From contig JAGLFE010000151.1 in NCBI GenBank assembly GCA_023144675.1, positions 1 through 16,514 on the forward strand: 16,514 nucleotides of DNA. The letters run 5' to 3'. This DNA is from Thiomargarita sp. (GTDB lineage: Bacteria; Pseudomonadota; Gammaproteobacteria; Beggiatoales; Beggiatoaceae). The stretch's first letter is position 1, and each line of letters begins with the position of its first letter. Below are positions 8,043-14,118 of this stretch, in pieces. The position numbers and the translations under genes are program-made. A model generated the notes under the pieces. The model was given only the letters and a program-made list of their open reading frames with translations, made no database searches and had not been told where the DNA came from.

Positions 8043-8487
8043 TCAGGTTAAATTAGAATTATAAAAATGAATAAAATAAAAAATAGCCCCAATGTGATTG
8101 GAAAGTTTTTTAGAAAAAGAAAGAGATTTTCTAACTAATCGTGAAACGAAGTAACGAACGAATGTGAGATCAATACGTTGTCTCATAGTACAAGCGTTCA
8201 ATTCGATTAGTAAGCCCAGTTTCTTTTCCAACTGATTGATGACATTTTTTTGAAAAAATGAAATTATATGCTTTCCAAAAATCGGTAAAAGAAACAGCAC
8301 ATTGTCGATAAACAGGTGGTAATGAATTCCATAATCCTTGGGCAACTTCTATATTTCGACTACCAATATAAACACCAACAATTTCTTTAGTGTCAATATC
8401 AATAGCTAACCATGTTATTTTTATTCATTACGAATGACCACATTTAGCTGTACACGCTACTTCGTTGCATCACACTCAATGATAATT
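8043..8487 (-). pseudogene. InsB-like IS1 DDE transposase remnant
   Basis: Homologous pieces lie in different frames. KIIIECD follows the upstream ORF only after a frame change. From 8424 to 8170 there is an 84-codon stretch with ITWLAIDIDTKEIVGVYIG, LWNSLPPVYRQCAVSFTDFW and VGKETGLTNRIERL. After another shift comes MRQRI, an intruding segment LTFVRYFV, then SRLVRKSLSFSKKLSNHIGA and FYFIHFYN up to the stop at 8043. Intact IS1-like transposases read DEMWSFV after ECD and run straight from MRQR to SRLVRK. The missing DEMW block removes a catalytic aspartate region, so the enzyme is inactive. Confidence 0.85.
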
Positions 8488-8778
8488 TTACCCTTTTTTT
8501 GTTACATTAATAACTTTAGGTACATTATCATATTTTTTATTAACATAATTTTGTAACCAACGTTCAGAAACACCAACTACCCTTGCAATACCAACTAATG
8601 GGAGTTTTTCTAATAATAATTTATCTATGAAATCTTTCTTTTCCTGAGAAATACAATTTTCTGGTGCTAAAACAAATTGCCGATTACAGTCTTTACAAGC
8701 ATATTTCTGTTTTCCATTATGTATACTTCCATTTTTTTTGATATTTTCTGAGTTACAATTTGGACAATTCATTTTCAC
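8488..8778 (-). CDS. InsA-like N-terminal part of IS1-family transposase
   Basis: The 96 residues contain a zinc ribbon (C5, C8, C28, C31 in CPNC and CKDC) followed by a helix-turn-helix (LPLVGIARVVGVSERWLQNYV, about 58-78), the DNA-binding half of an IS1-family transposase. A ribosome binding site, GAGGTG, lies just upstream on the minus strand. The frame ends with KKG just after a run of seven A, where a frame change is needed to enter the DDE part. IS1 uses programmed frameshifting at an A-run, but the required direction here does not obviously match it, so simple decay is equally possible. The ORF is intact but belongs to a broken element. Confidence 0.8.
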   Translation of the reverse strand: MKMNCPNCNSENIKKNGSIHNGKQKYACKDCNRQFVLAPENCISQEKKDFIDKLLLEKLPLVGIARVVGVSERWLQNYVNKKYDNVPKVINVTKKG

Positions 8779-8928
8779 CTCATTCTTTTTTCAAAATTAT
8801 ATTATAATTATACAACACTACTTTGTTCAGGACTACCCCAATTTTATTTGTTATTTTTTTAGCTAATTTTTTTATTTTTTAAATAAATCAGTTATATGCT
8901 ACTACCTGGGGTGAGCAATTACAAAAAA

Positions 8929-11238
8929 TTATTGCCAATTCCCAATCAGTAGAAAAGAAGCCCAATAAGCTGGATGTTTATATTTAGAATGTTTTAATAA
9001 ATGCTTTTGAGCAATTTGCAATGCTTTTACTTTAGAGGTTCCAATTATTTGTAATTGTTGATAAAAATAATGCATTAATAAACTAGTTGCTTTGTCATTA
9101 ATAAACCATAAACTAGCTAACGCACTATTTGCTCCCGCTTTAAGCGCAACGCCAGCTAAACCAAGTGCGGCTTGGTCATCTCCAACTGCGGTTTGACAAG
9201 CACTCAAAGTTAATAGGTTTAATGGTTTCTGATAGCGTTTAGTTAAATTAAGTAATTTTTCTAGCTTATTTATAGTTAATTGTCCATCATAAGTCAGTAA
9301 AAAATTTTTATTAAATCGACCATCAAATTGCCCATGAGAGGCTATATGCAATATAGAATAATAACTATTTTCTAAACTCTCGGTAAAATTTTTAATAGTA
9401 AATGATTCATTCAACAATACCGTATGTTGTTTATATAAATTAGAAATCATAGTAATTTCATTAGCAACAGATGGTAAAACCGAGTAATTATTTATACTTT
9501 CTGATAAACCCGTGAGTAAAATTTTTGGTTTATGATAATCAGGTTGATTTTTATTCAATGCCAAGCCAGGCATAGTTCCAATTGCATATTTAGAAATTAG
9601 ATAATTTTCTCCATTGTGTAAGGCACTAAATGGAATTGTGCGTAATACACTATCAGGAACTATAATTAATGTATTAATTTTATGCGTTACTAATGAAGCT
9701 GATAAAGGTTTAATTAACCAATTATGTAAACGTTGCGCATAGGGTAAAAATTCATTGGTATTGCTGGTTTGTAATTCAAAACGAAATTCATTAACTGCAT
9801 CTTTTAACTGGCTAGAAGTAATCGGAATGATAAATTGCTGTATTTTTTGCCCAGGTAAACTTAATAAAATTTCAGTACGATTTGTTAAAATAATTGGATA
9901 AATAATGGCTGTAGCAGGTGTTAAATTAGTATTTAATATATTTTGTTTAAATTGTTTTTTAATAATACATTCATCTTGAAAATAATCTTGTAATTCGGCG
10001 GTTTTAAAACGTTCTATTATTTCCAAAGCTCGCTTTAAATAAGTTTCTTTTTGTGAATAATTGTGATTAAATTTAGTCGCCTGTTGCAATAGTAAATCTG
10101 CTAATTCAAAATAAACTGGTCCAACGCGTTCCCGAAAAGATTGGATGGTATTACGATAACCCAAAGCAATTTCTTGACGAATTGGTCGCAAACTATCAAC
10201 AGCGTTGTTGTAAGATGCAATAGCCGCTTCGGTCTGTTTTTGCATCGTGAATAATCGACCTAATTGCCATTGCCAAAGATAAAGTATTTCTGAAGCTTGA
10301 TTTTGTTGCGTAAAAAAAGAATAATAGTCTAATTGCGCATAAAAAATAGCTTTTTGAGTTAATTTAATAGCTGGTCGATATTGTTGCTTCAATTCGTATA
10401 AATGCCCTAATAATCCATAAGTATAAGCCAGTAAATGTGGATTATTCAATTTCAATGCAATATTAAGCGTATCAGATAAAACTTGGTAAACCAAATTATG
10501 CTCATTTTTTATTACAATATTATTTTGTAATAATTTAGCAATGCCTATTAATCCAAAGACTTTAATATAACTATCATCAAGTTGCTTAAATTGCTGTTGA
10601 GAGGAAATTAGTGCTTTAGTAGCATTATCAGATTGTTCAATATTCAAATAAGCTTGGGCTAAATTGATAAAAATCCGCCCTTTTAATATAGGCAAATTTA
10701 TATCTGCCAATAATTCTATACAGTCTATATAAGTACGTATCGCTTTTTGATAATAGCCCTCAACCACTAAAATGTTGCCAAAACTATTAAAAACAATGGT
10801 TTGTAGAATAGGTGAAACTTTTTCAGGTAATATAGCAATACTTTTATCAATATAATGTCGAGCTTCTACACTTTTACGCCTCGCAAGAAAATTATCACTG
10901 ATAACAGCAAATAACTTTGCCAATACTAACTTATTTGAGATTTCATTGGTTAATTGATTGGAAAGTAATTCCGCATATTGCAATTTCTTTTGAGCTTGTT
11001 GTGATAACCCCAGTGTTTGGCATATATTGGCTAATTGTATTAAAATTCTAATTTGTTGCGTTGGTTGCAAACCGTTGGTATTTAATAATTGTTGCCAACT
11101 ATCTATAGCTTGTTCAAAATGCCCTAATTTGTATTTTAAACGTGCTGTTTCAAACTTATTATCGAATGATGCACTAAATGCAAAATTGGAACAAATAATT
11201 AAGCTAATAAAAAATAGTTTATATAAATTGCGTATCAT
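8929..11238 (-). CDS. Exported TPR and CHAT domain protein (caspase-like protease)
   Basis: A 769-residue protein with a Sec signal peptide (MIRNLYKLFFISLIICSNFA, likely cut near FAFS-ASF), so it probably acts in the periplasm or outside. Cysteine 16 is preceded by LII rather than a lipobox. About six TPR units follow between 28 and 350 (for example LKYKLGHFEQAIDSWQQLL, AYTYGLLGHLYELKQQYRPA and QLGRLFTMQKQTEAAIASYN). The C-terminal CHAT domain (about 470-769) has the dyad histidine in HIASHGQF (H635) and cysteine in LSACQTAVG (C681), plus GLAGVALKAGANSALASLWF. CHAT domains are clan CD cysteine peptidases related to caspases and separase. The cytoplasmic Craspase TPR-CHAT is bound to a type III-E CRISPR effector; nothing of that kind is here. 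Start chosen at 11238, with GGAA 9 bases upstream. Substrate unknown. Confidence 0.9.
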   Translation of the reverse strand: MIRNLYKLFFISLIICSNFAFSASFDNKFETARLKYKLGHFEQAIDSWQQLLNTNGLQPTQQIRILIQLANICQTLGLSQQAQKKLQYAELLSNQLTNEISNKLVLAKLFAVISDNFLARRKSVEARHYIDKSIAILPEKVSPILQTIVFNSFGNILVVEGYYQKAIRTYIDCIELLADINLPILKGRIFINLAQAYLNIEQSDNATKALISSQQQFKQLDDSYIKVFGLIGIAKLLQNNIVIKNEHNLVYQVLSDTLNIALKLNNPHLLAYTYGLLGHLYELKQQYRPAIKLTQKAIFYAQLDYYSFFTQQNQASEILYLWQWQLGRLFTMQKQTEAAIASYNNAVDSLRPIRQEIALGYRNTIQSFRERVGPVYFELADLLLQQATKFNHNYSQKETYLKRALEIIERFKTAELQDYFQDECIIKKQFKQNILNTNLTPATAIIYPIILTNRTEILLSLPGQKIQQFIIPITSSQLKDAVNEFRFELQTSNTNEFLPYAQRLHNWLIKPLSASLVTHKINTLIIVPDSVLRTIPFSALHNGENYLISKYAIGTMPGLALNKNQPDYHKPKILLTGLSESINNYSVLPSVANEITMISNLYKQHTVLLNESFTIKNFTESLENSYYSILHIASHGQFDGRFNKNFLLTYDGQLTINKLEKLLNLTKRYQKPLNLLTLSACQTAVGDDQAALGLAGVALKAGANSALASLWFINDKATSLLMHYFYQQLQIIGTSKVKALQIAQKHLLKHSKYKHPAYWASFLLIGNWQ

Positions 11239-11330
11239 GTATAAATTTCCATATCAAAAACCATTAATTTTGCTAGTCTTGAATGGTGTTGATTAAATAC
11301 AATGTGTAAAGAAAATAAAAAAATATAACA

Positions 11331-11367
11331 AGAGGAAACAATAATGGCAACAAATTATCATAAATAA
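11331..11367 (+). other. Strong ribosome binding site with a seven-codon ORF, probable gene stub
   Basis: AGAGGAAA (11331-11338) lies 5 bases before an ATG at 11344, a near-ideal initiation site, but the frame reads only MATNYHK before TAA. No homology can be judged. It may be the start of a plus-strand gene lost when the accessory block was rearranged, or chance. Confidence 0.25.
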
Positions 11368-11426
11368 TCACAGACAAAAAATCCTGTTCAGAAACTAAGC
11401 ATATCAAATGGTATATGACACTTCAT

Positions 11427-11483
11427 TTATACAACATAAATTACCAATGCAATCAAAGCTGAAGCATCCGCTATTATAATCAT
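11427..11483 (-). pseudogene. Stub of a DUF3368/PIN-like toxin gene
   Basis: The ATG at 11483 overlaps the TGA of the upstream antitoxin-like gene (ATGA), the usual coupling of UPF0175 and DUF3368 pairs. It encodes MIIIADASALIALVIYVV and then stops. This opening closely resembles the first strand of DUF3368/PIN-type toxins (pattern VVADASPLIAL, with the first catalytic aspartate), but the rest of the domain is missing. The next 120 bases show no continuation I can defend, though another frame reads VIIYDNLLPLLF, which could be a displaced fragment. A non-functional remnant is the simplest reading. Confidence 0.6.
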
Positions 11484-11719
11484 GGCAATTCTTTGGCTAA
11501 CATAGCTACTTCAGCATCTAACTCTTCAATATTTTCATAAGTTTGACATTCAATTCCTCTTTTTTTACATTCATATAAAAATTCATAAGCAGCAGCACTT
11601 GAAGATAATAACCCATTTCTATACATATCTATAGCAGTATTTAGTTTCAACAAAAATTTTAATGTTTCTGATGATTGATTAAATAAATATTTTTCTGGGA
11701 TATTAATGACTAAATTCAT
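11480..11719 (-). CDS. UPF0175-like small protein, probable orphan antitoxin
   Basis: A 79-residue protein. AIDMYRNGLLSSSAAAYE followed by FLYECKKRGIECQTYEN and EELDAEV fits the UPF0175 pattern of a leading beta strand, an MYR.G.LSSS/A helix and a second helix leading into an acidic tail. UPF0175 proteins are commonly the antitoxin-like first gene of a pair with a DUF3368 PIN-like toxin. The start at 11719 is supported by GGAGA 6 bases upstream. Its stop overlaps the ATG of a toxin gene that is cut to 18 codons, so this antitoxin has no working local partner. The family assignment is from pattern memory and should be checked by profile search. Confidence 0.65.
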   Translation of the reverse strand: MNLVINIPEKYLFNQSSETLKFLLKLNTAIDMYRNGLLSSSAAAYEFLYECKKRGIECQTYENIEELDAEVAMLAKELP

Positions 11720-11776
11720 AGCATCTCCAATTTTTTAATATTAAAGATTAATTGTAAATTTTTATGATTTTAGTAT

Positions 11777-11923
11777 ATAGTAACTGAAGTTACGCAAATA
11801 AAATAGAAACCAAGAAAATATAAGACTTTAGATTTTATATCTATCTGTATTGAATTTTCATAAGCCTTATAACATTTGGTTTTCAATTTCAACTTTTTAT
11901 ATCTGCGTAACTTCAGATAGTAA
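11777..11923. mobile_element. MITE-like element, 133 bp, with 13-bp inverted repeats and 7-bp target duplication
   Basis: CTGAAGTTACGCA (11784-11796) is repeated perfectly in reverse complement at 11904-11916. The bases immediately outside are ATAGTAA on both sides (11777-11783 and 11917-11923), a direct repeat in exact register. The interior is AT-rich, non-coding and partly self-complementary (AACCAA near the left end against TTGGTT near the right). This is the structure of a non-autonomous transposon mobilised in trans by a transposase recognising these ends. Its ends do not resemble the IS1-like ends in this window, so the mobilising element is a different family and is not present here. 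Confidence 0.8.
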
Positions 11924-11986
11924 CTCAACATTTCAAATCTACATAGCTATAGATATTTAATACCTAAAGAATTTTTTTTGTATAAT

Positions 11987-12008
11987 CACTACTTTATTCA
12001 GGACTACC
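11987..12008. repeat. Orphan right end of the IS1-like element
   Basis: These 22 bases, ending TTCAGGACTACC, match the right terminus of the IS1-like element (8816-8837) with one mismatch (A for G). No partner end or transposase sequence lies to the left, where the body should be. It is a remnant of a second copy, lost by deletion, or an end captured by recombination. Confidence 0.7.
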
Positions 12009-12091
12009 AAAAAATTTATCTCAATAATCATGCTTTTTTACAAATAGTATATAAAAGTTAGTATCACTTACGTAGGTAGTTACCTTTGTTT

Positions 12092-12871
12092 TTAATATTT
12101 TTCCTTTTTGATACTTTCTAAAATATCTAAAAATACTTTCAAACTTGCCAAGTGTTTTGTATTTGTGCATCGTTCTTTAAGCGCATCAAAATATGTTTGT
12201 TCACCAATACATTTTGGTTCTCTTTTTGTATATCTTATACCATATTCTTTAAGGTATTCTTTTAAGTAACTTTCATGAAATTTCGCTTTTGTTCTAAAAT
12301 AATGCTTGGGAGATATTTGTTTTCGTTCAGTAATAGAGCGTTTACAACAATCAATTATTTTCCCGTCTTTAGATGGACAGCAAAACATTAATTCTGGATC
12401 ATTAATTAAAATATCGTAGAATTTTTGAAAGTCTACTAATTTTGAAGATGAATTACTTGTACGTCTAAGCTCATTAGACAAATGTGCGTTACCTAATGCC
12501 CACGTTTCTATACAACAATGTTGAATAATAATGTGATATTTTGTTTTTATAGAACTATCAATACCAACTTCTGTTTTAGCTTCGTCCAGTTTAAATTTTA
12601 TTTCTTTAAAACGTTCTTCATAAGTATGTTCTTCTGAATCAAAACAAATGAAAAAGTGATCAATATTGCCAAATTTTTTTATATCTTCTATTAAAGCTTT
12701 TATTAATCCTCCTGGTGGTGGATAACCTCCACTTGATATAATTTGGCAACAATTACTTGTTATGTTTTCAGCTTTTTTTACAAAATTTAATTGAGGAAAT
12801 AGATATTTAAGCCATTTAGGATAAACTTTGATTTCTGTTTGTCCACCTTCTACTAAAAACAGAAAATTCAT
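12092..12871 (-). CDS. Toprim-like protein partnered with an AAA15-type ATPase, putative defence effector
   Basis: I do not recognise a named gene. The 259 residues show Toprim-like features: a first strand ending in glutamate (FLFLVEGG, E8), a second acidic motif FICFDSEE (D78, E80, E81) and, later, HCCIETWALGN (E122, W124), resembling the E-x-W element of RloB, DUF4276 and DUF4435 proteins. These families are nucleases or nuclease-like effectors working with ABC/AAA ATPases. Eleven cysteines include four CC pairs (41-42, 119-120, 164-165, 175-176), which is odd for a cytoplasmic enzyme and could mean metal binding. The start overlaps the ATPase stop as ATGA, so the two are translationally coupled; AAGG lies 8 bases upstream. 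Comparable split pairs are AriA/AriB of PARIS and RloA/RloB; GajA of Gabija fuses the two domains. Exact family unknown. Confidence 0.7.
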   Translation of the reverse strand: MNFLFLVEGGQTEIKVYPKWLKYLFPQLNFVKKAENITSNCCQIISSGGYPPPGGLIKALIEDIKKFGNIDHFFICFDSEEHTYEERFKEIKFKLDEAKTEVGIDSSIKTKYHIIIQHCCIETWALGNAHLSNELRRTSNSSSKLVDFQKFYDILINDPELMFCCPSKDGKIIDCCKRSITERKQISPKHYFRTKAKFHESYLKEYLKEYGIRYTKREPKCIGEQTYFDALKERCTNTKHLASLKVFLDILESIKKEKY

Positions 12872-14049
12872 GAAATACCTTCTTCATACTCCGCTAAATT
12901 AATTAATTGAGTAAACTTATCAAGACTAGAAGCGGTATCTAATTCATGAATATCAGTAGCTCTAGTAACTTTTACTTTATTACCTTGCCTAGTAACTATT
13001 TGCCAATTTTCCCAAGGTATATTGTGAATAATATAAGGATGATGACTCGTTAAAATGAATTGTGATTCAATTTCTCTATCTAAAATAAAATCAGCTGTGC
13101 CAGGCATACAATTTATACCTAAACCATTTTCAAATTCATCAATCAAAATAACACTTCCTTCAGGTGCTAGTGAAATTTCGATTAAATATGCTAACGTGCG
13201 AAACATACCTGATGATATCTTATCTTGATAAATCCAATCTCTTAAACTATACTCTTTAATTTCAAAAAATAGATGAGTTTCATTCATAATTCTAACATTA
13301 CGAATGGCTATATCTTCCACGAAAGGAAAAATATCAATGAACTTTTCTTTTAATTCTTTAAACTGTTTTTGGTAAAATTTTTGTAAAAAAAAAGCTCGTA
13401 CAAGCATTGGATGTCTTACAAATTGTTTTTTAAACTCTTGAAAATGAATTTGTTTCTTTTCTTCATCCTTTAATTTTATTTTATCTAAATCAACTACTAA
13501 ACCTGAATTATTTGTAATCCCCAAACTCTTATATTCATTAGCTTCAAGTTTAATAAAGTTTTTAAAAGCTTGATTGATAGGACTAATATTTTCTTCTTCA
13601 CTAAGCAGAGTAATTACACTTTCCGTTCTTTTAAGTTTTGGAACAACTTTTGTGCCACTCCATTCAAATAATTCATTAGAACGTTTAACAATAACTTCTT
13701 CTTTCGTTATATTAGTAATTTTTTCAAAGATTATTTTTGTGTTTTCTTTTTCTCCTAATAACTTAATTAGCGAATTATCCGAAGAGTTATCAGATACTGA
13801 ACCGCTTTTTTCGCTTTTTAGTTCCCATATATACTCCTGATCTTTGTGGCAAAAACAAATTTTCCATTCTATTCCATCTAATTCATATTCTTTACTAGTT
13901 GCCACTTTTTTTATTAAACCAAGTGCTTCGAGTATTTTTGTTTTACCAACTCCTGATATACCAACCAACAGATTTAATACATCAAAGGAAACTTTTTCAA
14001 GATGCCAATTTGTTTTGTTATTATGAAAACTAAGGCTTTTAATTTGCAT
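12868..14049 (-). CDS. AAA15/ABC-type ATPase of a probable two-gene defence system
   Basis: A 393-residue ATPase of the RecF/OLD-like ABC group. Walker A GISGVGKT (30-37), a degenerate signature ISSGMFRTLAYLIE (278-291), Walker B VILIDEFENG with D304 and E305, and the H-loop TSHHP (334-338) are all present, so it should be active. The region between Walker A and signature (about 60-270) is helical and charged and replaces the long coiled coil of SMC proteins. No Toprim domain is fused; instead the next gene supplies it, with a 4-base overlap. This matches the AriA-type subunit of PARIS and the RloA-type subunits, where the ATPase scaffold senses a phage trigger and releases or activates the Toprim partner. 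The start at 14049 has no strong Shine-Dalgarno. It follows nuoN by 69 bases on the same strand. Confidence 0.82.
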   Translation of the reverse strand: MQIKSLSFHNNKTNWHLEKVSFDVLNLLVGISGVGKTKILEALGLIKKVATSKEYELDGIEWKICFCHKDQEYIWELKSEKSGSVSDNSSDNSLIKLLGEKENTKIIFEKITNITKEEVIVKRSNELFEWSGTKVVPKLKRTESVITLLSEEENISPINQAFKNFIKLEANEYKSLGITNNSGLVVDLDKIKLKDEEKKQIHFQEFKKQFVRHPMLVRAFFLQKFYQKQFKELKEKFIDIFPFVEDIAIRNVRIMNETHLFFEIKEYSLRDWIYQDKISSGMFRTLAYLIEISLAPEGSVILIDEFENGLGINCMPGTADFILDREIESQFILTSHHPYIIHNIPWENWQIVTRQGNKVKVTRATDIHELDTASSLDKFTQLINLAEYEEGIS

Positions 14050-14071
14050 TTTATTATTTATTAGTAAGTTC

Positions 14072-14099
14072 TCGTTCTAATGTCATCACACTAAAACGA
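14072..14099 (-). promoter_or_regulatory. Imperfect palindrome between nuoN and the defence ATPase gene
   Basis: Arms of 12 bases (TCGTTCTAATGT at 14072-14083 and ACACTAAAACGA at 14088-14099) pair with two mismatches around a 4-base loop. There is no U-run on the minus strand, so it is a poor terminator for nuoN. It could be an operator in front of the defence operon. No good -10/-35 pair is seen in the 69-base gap. Confidence 0.25.
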
Positions 14100-14118
14100 A
14101 AAACATATAAAATATTTA

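Larger units (their letters stand above)
8014..8837 (-). mobile_element. Decayed IS1-family insertion sequence, 824 bp with 17-bp inverted repeats
   Basis: The left end GGTAGTCCTGAACAAAG (8014-8030) is repeated exactly in reverse complement at 8821-8837, and similarity continues a little inward (GTTGTATA on both sides). The flanks are AAAATTTT on the left and CCAATTTT on the right, so six of eight bases agree in register, which fits an aged 8-bp target duplication of the IS1 type. The interior carries, on the minus strand, an InsA-like zinc-ribbon ORF followed by an InsB-like DDE transposase broken by at least three frame disruptions. The element is probably immobile on its own. It lies between the ypjD-like gene and the CHAT gene and marks the left edge of the accessory block. 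Confidence 0.88.
11720..12091. other. Intergenic region holding mobile-element debris
   Basis: These 372 bases carry no ORF with coding character. They hold a 133-bp MITE-like element (11784-11916) with its target duplication, and an orphan IS1-like end (11987-12008). The remaining AT-rich sequence contains the likely promoter area of the UPF0175-like gene and the 3' flank of the Toprim gene. No hairpin with a U-run is evident downstream of the Toprim gene. Confidence 0.6.

Noticed and set aside
8929..11238. Part of a type III-E CRISPR (Craspase) locus because of TPR-CHAT
   Set aside because: No gRAMP/Cas7-11 gene, reverse transcriptase or CRISPR repeat is in the window, and this protein has a signal peptide, which the cytoplasmic Craspase partner lacks.
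8929..11238. Lipoprotein signal peptide in the CHAT protein
   Set aside because: The cysteine at 16 is preceded by isoleucine, not G/A/S, and is followed by more signal-like residues ending in a standard FAFS-A cleavage site.
11027..11296. Plus-strand ORF overlapping the 5' end of the CHAT gene
   Set aside because: Most of it is antisense to TPR-coding sequence and no ribosome binding site or domain is visible.
12064..12083. Similarity of TAGGTAGTTAC near 12073 to the right arm of the hairpin at 4459-4470
   Set aside because: Eleven shared bases without flanking similarity or a matching left arm; most likely chance.
13574..13840. Plus-strand ORFs opposite the ATPase gene (also 13844-14026)
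   Set aside because: They are antisense to a protein with complete ATPase motifs and have low-complexity hydrophobic/serine-rich translations.
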